Positions 8,336 through 16,076 of a stretch of DNA of 64,000 nucleotides are shown here, piece by piece. The stretch spans positions 3,658,001 through 3,722,000 of the forward strand of contig OY969923.1 in assembly GCA_963704615.1 (NCBI GenBank), given 5' to 3'. A program made the translations under genes and the position numbers. The notes under the pieces are model-generated. The model saw only the letters and a list, made by a program, of their open reading frames with translations. It was not told the origin of the DNA and did no database searches. The stretch is from Bog-756 sp963704615 (GTDB lineage: Bacteria; Actinomycetota; Acidimicrobiia; Acidimicrobiales; RAAP-2). Each line of letters begins with the position of its first letter. Within the stretch, counting starts at the first letter, position 1.

Positions 8336-9541
8336 CTAGCCCAGCCTCTCGATGATGGTGGCGTTGGCCTGGCCGCCGCCCTCGCACATGGTCTGAAGCC
8401 CGTAGCGGGCGCCCGATCGCTCCATCTCGTTGAGGAGGGTGGCCAATAGGCGCGCTCCTGACGCCCCGGTCGGGTGCCCGATGGCGATGGCACCCCCGTT
8501 GACATTGACCGTGTCCATATCGGGATGGTGCTCCTTGGCCCAGGCCAGCACCACCGAGGCGAAGGCCTCGTTGATCTCGATCAGGTCGATGTCCTCCAAG
8601 GAGAGCTTGGCCTTGGCCAGGACCAGGGTGGTGGCCGGAATAGGCGCGGTCAGCATGAGCACCGGGTCGTTGGCCGCCACCGCAAAGGTGTGGAAGCGGG
8701 CACGCGGGCGCAGGCCGAGCTGACCGGCCCGCTCCTCCGACATGATCAGGGCGGCGGCGGCACCGTCGGAGATCTGGGACGAGCTGGCCGCGGTGATCAG
8801 GCCGTCCGCCACGAAACAGGGCGGCAGGGCGGCCAGCTTCTCGTAGGTCGAGCCGGCCCGCACGCCCTCGTCGACGGCGAGCAGACCTTCGCCGCCCGGG
8901 TCGCCCTCGTCCGTTCCGGCCTGGGCGATCTTGCCCTCCAGGTGGGCTCGTCTGGTGGCCAAGGGGACGATCTCCTTGTCGAACCGGCCCTCGGCGATGG
9001 CCCGTGCCGCCCGGTCATGGGACTCGAGGGCGAACCGGTCCATCGCCTCGCGGGTGATCCCCCACCGGTTGGCGATGGCCTCGGCGGAAAGCCCTTGGTG
9101 GATGAAGTCGTACCGCCCATGCACCGTGGGACCGTAGGCCTCACCCGGACCGGGTTCGGTGGTCGAGCCGATCGGGACCCGGCTCATGGCTTCGACGCCA
9201 CCCCCGATAACCACGTCCATGGCCCCGGACATGACCGCCTGGGCGGCGAAATGGACCGCCTGCTGAGCGGAACCGCACTGGCGATCGACGGTGGTGCCCG
9301 GCACGGTGTCGGGGAACCCGGCGGCCAACGCGGCGTTGCGCCCGATGTTCATGGCCTGTTCCCCCACCGTCATGGTGCAGCCGTAGATGACGTCCTCCAC
9401 CGATGCGGGGTCGAGATCGTTGCGCTCCAGGAGGGCGATGAGGGGTTGGGCAGCCAGGTCGACGGCGTGCCAACCGGAGAGCCGGCCGTTCTTCTTGCCC
9501 ACCGGGGTCCGCACCACGTCGACGATCACTGCGTTCGGCAT
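8336..9541 (-). CDS. Acetyl-CoA C-acyltransferase (thiolase), FadA6-like
   Basis: A 401-residue degradative thiolase. The nucleophilic Cys89 lies in DRQCGSAQQA, the NEAF and GHPTGASGA motifs with the second catalytic His are present, and the C-terminal MCEGGG motif contains the second catalytic Cys. The C-terminal RYGLQTMCEGGG...TIIERL and the DRQCGS context resemble mycobacterial FadA6, a thiolase of the same steroid C/D-ring pathway as ipdABC. The start at 9541 (MPNAVIVDVVRTPVG) is chosen because it begins at the family's N-terminus, although the frame extends upstream. It diverges from the dehydrogenase gene at 9633. Confidence 0.93.
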   Translation of the reverse strand: MPNAVIVDVVRTPVGKKNGRLSGWHAVDLAAQPLIALLERNDLDPASVEDVIYGCTMTVGEQAMNIGRNAALAAGFPDTVPGTTVDRQCGSAQQAVHFAAQAVMSGAMDVVIGGGVEAMSRVPIGSTTEPGPGEAYGPTVHGRYDFIHQGLSAEAIANRWGITREAMDRFALESHDRAARAIAEGRFDKEIVPLATRRAHLEGKIAQAGTDEGDPGGEGLLAVDEGVRAGSTYEKLAALPPCFVADGLITAASSSQISDGAAAALIMSEERAGQLGLRPRARFHTFAVAANDPVLMLTAPIPATTLVLAKAKLSLEDIDLIEINEAFASVVLAWAKEHHPDMDTVNVNGGAIAIGHPTGASGARLLATLLNEMERSGARYGLQTMCEGGGQANATIIERLG

Positions 9542-9574
9542 CCACACATTGTGACCGATGGGCCCCGGTTGCCG

Positions 9575-9599
9575 GAAATCTGGCGGTGTGTCAGATTTC
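9575..9599. promoter_or_regulatory. Perfect 8-bp inverted repeat, candidate operator
   Basis: GAAATCTG (9575-9582) and CAGATTTC (9592-9599) are perfect inverted repeats separated by nine bases. They sit in the 91-bp gap between the divergent thiolase (start 9541) and acyl-CoA dehydrogenase (start 9633). Size and position fit a dimeric TetR- or GntR-type repressor controlling both genes. The sequence differs from the CTGACGnnnCGTCAG sites elsewhere in the window. Confidence 0.55.
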
Positions 9600-9632
9600 G
9601 GGTCCCACACCACGAGAGCCAGGGACACGCCG

Positions 9633-10799
9633 ATGGATCTGCGGTTCACTCCGGCCCAGGAGGCCTTCCGTCACGAGGCGCGCTCGTGGCTGGCTGCCCA
9701 CGCGCCCGCCCCCGGATCCCTCCCTTCCCTGGACACGGCGGCCGGTTTCGAGGCCCATCGCCGGTGGGAGCAGACCATGTTCGACGACCGGTGGTCCGTG
9801 GTCTCCTGGCCCGAGGAGTACGGGGGACGAGGGGTGGGGATCCTCGAGTGGCTCGTCTTCGAAGAGGAGTACTGGCGGGCCCGGGCCCCTCTCCGGGTGA
9901 GCCAGAACGGGATCTTTCTTCTGGCCCCCACCATGTTCGAGTTCGGGACCGACGAGCAGAAGCACCGCTTCCTCCCGCCCATGGCCTCGGGGGCGGAGAT
10001 CTGGTGCCAGGGTTGGTCCGAGCCCGACGCCGGCAGCGACCTGGCCGGTATCCGGAGTCGGGCCGTGCGCTCGGCCGCCGATGACGGGTGGCTGCTCTCG
10101 GGCCAGAAGACCTGGGCTTCCCGGGGCGCCTTCGCCGAGTGGTGCTTTGGACTCTTCCGAACCGATCCCGAGGCCGAACGCCACCGAGGCCTCACCTACT
10201 TCCTGGTCGAGACGAGCGCCCCGGGGGTGAGCGTGCGGCCCATACCCCAGATCGACGGGGAGACCGGGTTCGCGGAGATCTTCTTCACCGAAGTGTTCGT
10301 CCCCGACAGCCAGGTCCTGGGCGGCGTGGGCCAGGGGTGGAGCGTGGCCATGGCCACCGCGGGCTCGGAGCGCGGCCTGAGCCTGCGCAGCCCTGCCCGC
10401 TACACCGAGGCCGCCTCCCGTTTGGTCGCGCTCTTCGCCGACCGCATGGCCGTCGACCCGGTCCGGGCCGCGCCGGAGGGTGAAGCGGTGGCCCGGGCCT
10501 GGATGGACGCCGAGGCCTACCGCCTGCACACGCTGTGGACAGCCACGAGGGTGCTCGAGGGCGGCTCGGTGGGGCCCGAGGCCAGCGCCAACAAGATCCA
10601 CTGGTCCGAGACCGATCTCGCCATCCACCGGACGGCCCTCGCCCTCCTCGGTCCGGAGGCGGAGATCCGAGGCGGAGGCGACCACGACTCGTGGTTGGAC
10701 GGCTATCTCTTCGCCCTGGCCGGTCCCATCTACGCCGGCACCAACGAGATCCAACGCAACGTGGTGGCCGAGCGCATGCTCGGGCTGCCGCGGGGCTGA
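9633..10799 (+). CDS. Acyl-CoA dehydrogenase, large subunit-like (FadE family)
   Basis: A 388-residue flavoprotein with the acyl-CoA dehydrogenase pattern: N-terminal helical domain (EEYGGRG near residue 60), the FAD/substrate motif WCQGWSEPDAGSDLAG, GQKTWAS, and C-terminal AGTNEIQRNVVAERMLGLP. ATG 9633 follows CAGGGA and starts at the usual MDLRFTPAQE. The following gene is a shorter, divergent dehydrogenase 16 bases downstream. In mycobacterial steroid degradation such adjacent pairs form heterotetramers, so the two probably make one enzyme introducing an alpha,beta double bond into a bulky acyl-CoA. The exact FadE paralogue cannot be assigned. Confidence 0.92.
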   Translation: MDLRFTPAQEAFRHEARSWLAAHAPAPGSLPSLDTAAGFEAHRRWEQTMFDDRWSVVSWPEEYGGRGVGILEWLVFEEEYWRARAPLRVSQNGIFLLAPTMFEFGTDEQKHRFLPPMASGAEIWCQGWSEPDAGSDLAGIRSRAVRSAADDGWLLSGQKTWASRGAFAEWCFGLFRTDPEAERHRGLTYFLVETSAPGVSVRPIPQIDGETGFAEIFFTEVFVPDSQVLGGVGQGWSVAMATAGSERGLSLRSPARYTEAASRLVALFADRMAVDPVRAAPEGEAVARAWMDAEAYRLHTLWTATRVLEGGSVGPEASANKIHWSETDLAIHRTALALLGPEAEIRGGGDHDSWLDGYLFALAGPIYAGTNEIQRNVVAERMLGLPRG

Positions 10800-10815
10800 A
10801 CCGTCCCGGAGAGCC

Positions 10816-11877
10816 ATGCGCTTCGCTTTCTCCTCTCAGCAGTGCGAGTTCAGGGACGTGGTCCGCCAGGTGCTGGCCAAGGAGTGCACGGCCGGTGACC
10901 TGAGGTCGGCCTTCGACGCGCCTGCGGCTCGCACCGGAAGGTGGACGACCCTGGCCGAACTGGGGGTGGTCGGTCTCACCGTCCCCGAGAGCCTCGGGGG
11001 TCTCGGGTCGGGCCTGGTCGATCTGGTGCTCCTGCTCGAGGAGAGCGGTCGGGTGGCACTCCCCGAACCGCTGGTCGAGTCGACGGCGCTGGCCGCGCCG
11101 CTGCTGGCCGAGATGGCGGGGGCAGACTCGGCCAGAGCCCCGGCGTTGGCCGCGTGGCTCACCGGCATTGCCCGAGGCGAGATCGCCGTTGCCGTGGCCG
11201 AGGGTCCGCCGGCATCGGTGCCGGTGGCCGGGGCCGTGGGCGCCGATCTCTTCGTGCTTCCGGCCGAGGGCAGCCAGGGGCCGGAGATTCACCTGGCCGG
11301 AGGGGACAGGGTGCGTGTGAGCCCGGTGTCCTCCCTCGATCCCACCCGTCGCCTCGGCCTCCTCGAATGGATACCTGACCCCGACACCCGGGTGGCCTCG
11401 GGAGCCGAGGCGGCCGCCAGCATCGCCCGCACCGGCGATCGCGCCGCGGTGGCGGTCGCTGCCCAGCTCCTCGGTCTGAGCGACCGGATGATCGGCATGG
11501 CGGCCGAGTACGCCCGAGAGCGCCATCAGTTCGGCAAGCCCATCGGGAGCTTTCAGGCGATCAAGCACCTGCTGGCCGGGGCCCAGGTCAAATTGGAATT
11601 CGCCCGACCCCTCGTCTACGCCGCGGCATGGTCGCTCGACGAGGGCGAACCCACTGCCTCACGGTCGGCATCGACGGCCAAGGCCTACGCCTCGGACGCT
11701 GCCACCGAAGCCGCCCGGGTGTCGCTTCAGGTCCACGGGGCCATCGGCTACACCTGGGAATGTGATCTGCATCTGTTCCTCAAGAGGGCGTGGGCGCTGT
11801 CGGCGGCCTGGGGGTCGGCCACCGACCACCGGCGCTCGGTACTGGCCGCGTTGACCGGTCGTCCTACGTCTGAGTGA
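10816..11877 (+). CDS. Acyl-CoA dehydrogenase, small/partner subunit-like (FadE family)
   Basis: A 353-residue acyl-CoA dehydrogenase homologue. The N-terminal half is divergent (only LTVPESLGGLGSG recalls the family), while the C-terminal domain is typical: ARERHQFGKPIGSFQAIKH and VQVHGAIGYTWE-like segment. ATG 10816 has GGAGAG upstream and the gene begins 16 bases after its partner. The likely role is the second subunit of a heteromeric dehydrogenase with the product of 9633-10799. It is transcribed with that gene from the divergent promoter region near 9590. Confidence 0.88.
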   Translation: MRFAFSSQQCEFRDVVRQVLAKECTAGDLRSAFDAPAARTGRWTTLAELGVVGLTVPESLGGLGSGLVDLVLLLEESGRVALPEPLVESTALAAPLLAEMAGADSARAPALAAWLTGIARGEIAVAVAEGPPASVPVAGAVGADLFVLPAEGSQGPEIHLAGGDRVRVSPVSSLDPTRRLGLLEWIPDPDTRVASGAEAAASIARTGDRAAVAVAAQLLGLSDRMIGMAAEYARERHQFGKPIGSFQAIKHLLAGAQVKLEFARPLVYAAAWSLDEGEPTASRSASTAKAYASDAATEAARVSLQVHGAIGYTWECDLHLFLKRAWALSAAWGSATDHRRSVLAALTGRPTSE

Positions 11878-11892
11878 CGCCGGTCGTCGACC

Positions 11893-13377
11893 TCAGGGTG
11901 CGGCGAAGGCGTAAACGGGCATCCCGTTGTAGGCGAGCGACTGTGACGGGAGGTAGGGGCCGTTGACGACCACGGCCAGAGAACCCGACGGCGCCGGCCC
12001 GGCGTCGCCCTCGATGGTGATGACGGCTCCGTCGGGCCAGGCCTGCATGACCAGTCCTACGTGCAGCGAGGTCGACGTCGACCCGGGGCCGGTTCCGTAG
12101 AGCACGGCGTCGCCGGGAGTCGGGGCGGCAGTCGGGGGCAACACTGCGGTGTTGGCTGCGGCCCAGTCGAAGATGCTGCCGGTGAAGGGGTACGAGGGAA
12201 TGGGCACGCCGGCCTGTTCCCACACCCAGGTGGCGAACAGGGCACACCACTCCTCGCACGGCCCGTAGGGATTGCAGAAGGAGCCGCCATCAGGATCGCT
12301 GTTGACCTGGCTGTCGGCCACCGAAACAATGGCCGAGGCCGTGGGCGAGGGAGCGGGGTCCGGAGGGTTCGAGAACGAGTAGTTCCACCCGTCCGGTTCC
12401 AACAGCCAGTATCCCTGGGCGTCAGGGGTGAGGGCGATGGCAGCCACGGGCGGGACGTCGGCCGGATTGCCTCCGTATCCGGCGCCGAGGGAGCCCTCGT
12501 CGTTGACGGATCCGAACCCGTAGATGTTGCCGTCGGTGGAGACCAGCAGGTATCCGCGGTCGTGGGGCGAAGGCGCGATGCCCACCACCGGGTCGGGGAT
12601 CGCCGTTCCCCCGGTCGACCCGTCGAAGGGTGCGTCCCCGAAGGCGAAAATGCCCCCGTCCGCGGCCACCAGCCAATAACCTCCTCCATCGGAGGTGGCG
12701 GCCATACCGGTGACCGGCTCGGCCAGGGGGCTCCCGCCCATCGATCCGTCGAACCGGGCATCGCCGAAGGAGAAGATGCCCCCGTCGGCGGCCACCAGCC
12801 AGTAGCCCTTCCCGTCCGGGGTGGAGGCCATGCCCACGATGGGCTTGTTCAGCGGAGTGCCGCCCATCGAACCGTAGAAGGGCGCGTCGCCGAAGGCGAA
12901 GACCCCACCATCCATGGCGGCCAGCCAGTAGCCCTTGCCATCGGGTGCGGCCGCCATGGCCACGATCGGGCCCTGCAGGTGGAGCGAACCGAGTGATCCG
13001 TAGAAACCGGCGTCGCCCTCGCTGAACACCCCCCCGTCGGCCGACGCCAACCAGTAGCCCTGGTCAGCTGTGGTCGACGCCGGGTTCGTGGCCATCGCTA
13101 CCATCTCCGAGTTGAGCGGCGAGGTTTGCGCCGGATTGATCGGCTGGGCGTCCCCGAATCCGATCACCCCGGTTCCCGCGTACACATGGGGACGGGCCAG
13201 CGCCTGGCTGATGTTGGCTGTCTCGGTGGCACCGGAGGTCGGGGCCGCGACCACCAGCCCCAGGCAAAGGACCGATATGCAGGCCAGCAGTCCGACGGTC
13301 GCTCGGAGAGCCGTGGGCCCGGTCGCACCCTGTCCGGGCGACACGAGTAACGCCCGATCCCACCGCATTGTGCCCAT
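11893..13377 (-). CDS. Secreted CHAP-domain peptidoglycan hydrolase with 42-aa repeats
   Basis: A 494-residue exported protein. Residues about 27-46 form a signal/membrane segment (VGLLACISVLCLGLVVA). About six repeats of the form GYWLVAADGGIFSFGDA.F.GSMGG..L..PV.GMA..PDGK follow (period 42 residues); the best-preserved ones lie at about 12560-13060. The C-terminal ~145 residues are a CHAP amidase/endopeptidase domain: catalytic Cys in EEWCALFATWVW, GDAVLYG, and His in LHVGLV. The start at 13377 has GAGGTGG about ten bases upstream, although the frame runs further. It likely cleaves peptidoglycan in the cell envelope; the repeats may be a beta-propeller-like binding or surface module. The same repeat occurs in the gene at 26941-28539. 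Confidence 0.85.
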   Translation of the reverse strand: MGTMRWDRALLVSPGQGATGPTALRATVGLLACISVLCLGLVVAAPTSGATETANISQALARPHVYAGTGVIGFGDAQPINPAQTSPLNSEMVAMATNPASTTADQGYWLASADGGVFSEGDAGFYGSLGSLHLQGPIVAMAAAPDGKGYWLAAMDGGVFAFGDAPFYGSMGGTPLNKPIVGMASTPDGKGYWLVAADGGIFSFGDARFDGSMGGSPLAEPVTGMAATSDGGGYWLVAADGGIFAFGDAPFDGSTGGTAIPDPVVGIAPSPHDRGYLLVSTDGNIYGFGSVNDEGSLGAGYGGNPADVPPVAAIALTPDAQGYWLLEPDGWNYSFSNPPDPAPSPTASAIVSVADSQVNSDPDGGSFCNPYGPCEEWCALFATWVWEQAGVPIPSYPFTGSIFDWAAANTAVLPPTAAPTPGDAVLYGTGPGSTSTSLHVGLVMQAWPDGAVITIEGDAGPAPSGSLAVVVNGPYLPSQSLAYNGMPVYAFAAP

Positions 13378-13468
13378 GGTACAAACACCACCTCGGCTTT
13401 GGGCGATTTTTTTTGGGGCCGTTGGCGCCGGACCGGTTACCGCAGTTGGGGGACTTTGTCGGCCTCTG

Positions 13469-13493
13469 TGATCCTCTCTGATCGGCTTTGATC
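13469..13493. promoter_or_regulatory. Three TGATC direct repeats at exact 10-bp spacing
   Basis: TGATC occurs at 13469-13473, 13479-13483 and 13489-13493, one helical turn apart, about 95-115 bases upstream of the CHAP gene start (13377). The regular spacing places all copies on one DNA face, typical of response-regulator sites. A 6-bp inverted repeat GACAGG/CCTGTC (13517-13522, 13535-13540) lies just beyond. Confidence 0.4.
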
Positions 13494-13594
13494 GGCGGCG
13501 GAACGGCGTGCGGGGGGACAGGTCAGTCCACTTCCCTGTCATCGACCACTCACCGTGGTCAGCGTCTCTCGGACAGGTGGATATGGGCCGATTG

Positions 13595-13630
13595 AGTGGT
13601 ATTGTGGCCGTACCACTACTGAGAGTGGTA
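13595..13630. promoter_or_regulatory. Triple AGTGGTA operator-like array
   Basis: AGTGGTA (13595-13601), its complement TACCACT (13611-13617) and AGTGGTA again (13624-13630) form two overlapping perfect inverted repeats with spacers of nine and six bases. The array is immediately upstream of the SGNH-like gene and within the divergent region shared with the CHAP gene. It argues for a start at GTG 13671 instead of TTG 13635 for the SGNH-like gene. Confidence 0.5.
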
Positions 13631-13670
13631 TTGGTTGCTGAGAGGGGCACTCGATGCAGGCAGCACAGCG

Positions 13671-15098
13671 GTGACGGCGCGTCCGGAGCAACCCGAACCC
13701 TTCGTCCGGGGGGCGGCCTACCCTGCGGCCGGGAATGTCCCCTACCCCCGTGCCAACCCCACCGATACGGCACGACTGCCGGCCGACGTCTGGCATGCGG
13801 CAAGCGTTCCCGTCGGTGTACGGCTCGAGCTGGTGGGCGACGCCCAGGCAGTCGACATCGCCTATCGGACCACCTCGGGCAACCTCGGATATCGGGGCGA
13901 CGGGGCGGGCATCACCTTTTCGGTCTGGCGCAACGGCCGCAAGGTGTGCGAGGAGGAAGCAGTTCTGGGCGACGGTCTGGTCCGGGTTGCCCTCGGCGCC
14001 TCACCCGCCGACAAGCCGGCCATCATCTATCTGCCCGAAGGCATGCAGCCGCTCGTCCAATCCCTCACCGCGGTCAAAGGTGAGATTGCCCCGGCTCCGT
14101 CCCTTCCCCGCTGGCTGGCCTACGGGGATTGGACCACCCAGGGTTGGATCGCATCGGGGCCCTCACAGGGCTGGGCCGCCATCGCCGCCCGCAAGTCGGG
14201 CCTCAACCTGGTCAACATGGGCTACGCCGGCGCCGGCCGCGGCGAGATCGTCTCGGCTGAGCACATCGCGTCGCTGACGGCGGAAGTCGTGACCATCGCC
14301 TACGGCGAGAGCTGCTGGTCCCGCATCCCCCACAGCGCCGGCATGGTCCGAGAGGGGTTCAAATCCTTCCTCGACGTGGTTCGTCAGGGACACCCGACCA
14401 CGCCCTTGGTGATCATCAGCCCGGTGCTCCGCCCTGACGCTGAGGACGTGCCCAACAAGCTCGGTGCCACCCTGTCCGACATCCGGCATGCCATCGAGTC
14501 GGTGACCCGTGATCGGATCCTGTCCGGTGACGACACCCTCTCGCTGGTCGCCGGCGAGGCGATCATCGATGCCACTCATTTGGCCGACGGCATCCACCCC
14601 GGGGACGAGGGCCATAAGCGGATCGCCGCCAGCGTGACCAAGGCGCTCAATGCCGCCATGAACCCGTCGGGCGAGTCGGACAGCCTCGACCTGCTGCGGG
14701 AGAGCGTCCATGGCTTGCGCCCCAGTGGCGAGCCCACGCAGTCCATGGAACCCATCGGGTCCATGGAACCCACGCCGCCCATCGACCCCGCCGGGTCTAC
14801 ACAGTCCCTGGAGTCCACACGGTCCCTGGAGTCCACACGGTCCCTGGAGTCCACACGGTCCCTGGAGTCCACACGGGCCATCGAGCCCATCGGGTCCGTT
14901 GAGAGCACACGGTCTGCCGAGCCCATGGAGTCAGTGGAGCCCATGGAGTCAGTGGAGCGGATCGAGACGGTGGAGCGGACGGAGCTGTTGGAAACCATGG
15001 AGCCCGCAGAGGAGCAGATCGGTCCTCTGGAGGACGCCACCGACGACCTCGTGGATGCGCCCACGGCCGAGAGGACGGCCGCCTCCTCGGTGAGCTGA
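13671..15098 (+). CDS. SGNH/GDSL-like hydrolase-fold protein with atypical active site and repetitive tail
   Basis: About 475 residues from GTG 13671 (a TTG at 13635 is also possible). An N-terminal beta-sandwich-like region is followed by an SGNH-type domain. Block I reads YGDWTTQGW where active enzymes have GDS, so the serine nucleophile is missing; block III is degenerate (YGESCW); block V keeps Asp and His (DGIHPGDEGH). The last ~130 residues are low complexity, including four hexapeptides SLESTR encoded by an 18-bp tandem repeat. No signal peptide is obvious. It may be a non-catalytic or reprogrammed member; carbohydrate or acyl-ester substrates are possible but unproven. Confidence 0.72.
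   Translation: MTARPEQPEPFVRGAAYPAAGNVPYPRANPTDTARLPADVWHAASVPVGVRLELVGDAQAVDIAYRTTSGNLGYRGDGAGITFSVWRNGRKVCEEEAVLGDGLVRVALGASPADKPAIIYLPEGMQPLVQSLTAVKGEIAPAPSLPRWLAYGDWTTQGWIASGPSQGWAAIAARKSGLNLVNMGYAGAGRGEIVSAEHIASLTAEVVTIAYGESCWSRIPHSAGMVREGFKSFLDVVRQGHPTTPLVIISPVLRPDAEDVPNKLGATLSDIRHAIESVTRDRILSGDDTLSLVAGEAIIDATHLADGIHPGDEGHKRIAASVTKALNAAMNPSGESDSLDLLRESVHGLRPSGEPTQSMEPIGSMEPTPPIDPAGSTQSLESTRSLESTRSLESTRSLESTRAIEPIGSVESTRSAEPMESVEPMESVERIETVERTELLETMEPAEEQIGPLEDATDDLVDAPTAERTAASSVS
14805..14876 (+). repeat. Four exact copies of an 18-bp tandem repeat
   Basis: The 18-bp unit beginning TCCCTGGAGTCC is repeated at 14805-14822, 14823-14840, 14841-14858 and 14859-14876, inside the reading frame of the SGNH-like gene, where it encodes the hexapeptide SLESTR four times. 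The flanking sequence carries looser ATGGA(A/G)CC-type repeats. Such in-frame repeats change copy number easily by slippage. Confidence 0.9.
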
Positions 15099-15187
15099 CC
15101 TACTCTTCCCCCCGAGGGGAGCACACGACCGGCCGCTCCCGTCCGCCGGACACCGGCGCAACAGGTAAAAGGGGTTGGAGTTCCACC

Positions 15188-15976
15188 ATGGATGCGACCA
15201 CGCTGATTGACTCGTTCCGCGTCGAGGGCAAGGTGGCGGTGGTCACCGGGGCGGGCAGCGGGATCGGCAAGGCGACCGCTCTGGCACTGGCCGGGGCCGG
15301 GGCCACCGTGGTGTGCGCCGACATCCGCGGCGACACCGCCCAGAGCACCGCCGAGGAGATCACGGGCCACGGCGGGTCGGCCCTGCCCGCCGCCCTCGAC
15401 GTCTCGGTGCGGACCGAGGTCGACACGCTGGCCAAACGGGTGGCCGCTGACCGGGGCGGCATCCACATCTGGTGCAACATCGCCGGCATCATGCTCGGAG
15501 GTCCGTTCCTCGATGAGTCCGAGGAGGACCTCGACCGGATCATGGCGGTCAACCTCAAGGGGGTCTTCTTCGGCTGCCAGGCCGCCGGCCGCATCATGGT
15601 TGCTCAACCGGAGGGCGGCAGCATCATCAACACGTCCTCGGCTGCTGCAGACACGCCGAGCCCCAACATTGCCAGCTACGCCATCTGCAAGGCCGGGGTG
15701 GTCCAGATGACCAAGACGCTGGCCATCGAGATCGGCAAGAAGCACGTGCGCGTCAACGCGGTGGCTCCCGGCTTCGTGATCACGGGCATGACCACCGGGT
15801 TCTACGGCGAGGAGGTGCAGGAATCGCTGATCGCCGCCATGCGCAAGGGTGTCCCGCTGCGGACCGTGGGCGAGCCCGAGGACATCGCCGCCGCCGTCCT
15901 CTACCTGGCCTCGGACGCCTCGCGGTTCATGACCGGCCAGGTCATTCGCCCCAACGGGGGCGTCGCAATGGTCTGA
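15188..15976 (+). CDS. Short-chain dehydrogenase/reductase (SDR)
   Basis: A 262-residue classical SDR: TGAGSGIG cofactor motif at residues 20-27, Asp in VVCADIR suggesting NAD preference, CNIAG in place of NNAG, catalytic Ser in NTSSAA and YAICK. The C-terminus MTGQVIRPNGG fits the family. ATG 15188 follows AAAAGGGGTTGGAG. It acts probably on a secondary alcohol or ketone; no substrate is indicated. It is alone on its transcript: the flanking genes are separated by about 90-100 bases. Confidence 0.9.
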   Translation: MDATTLIDSFRVEGKVAVVTGAGSGIGKATALALAGAGATVVCADIRGDTAQSTAEEITGHGGSALPAALDVSVRTEVDTLAKRVAADRGGIHIWCNIAGIMLGGPFLDESEEDLDRIMAVNLKGVFFGCQAAGRIMVAQPEGGSIINTSSAAADTPSPNIASYAICKAGVVQMTKTLAIEIGKKHVRVNAVAPGFVITGMTTGFYGEEVQESLIAAMRKGVPLRTVGEPEDIAAAVLYLASDASRFMTGQVIRPNGGVAMV

Positions 15977-16076
15977 TCGGCGGCCTGACCAGGGACTTCT
16001 TCCATCCATTGGCTTCCCTGGGACCAACGGCAGGCCCCCAAGGTTGAACGTCACAGTCGGGTGATTGACTTGGTCC

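Noticed and set aside
8474..10084. 536-codon plus-strand frame across the thiolase and dehydrogenase
   Set aside because: Antisense to the thiolase and out of frame with the dehydrogenase; no recognisable motif.
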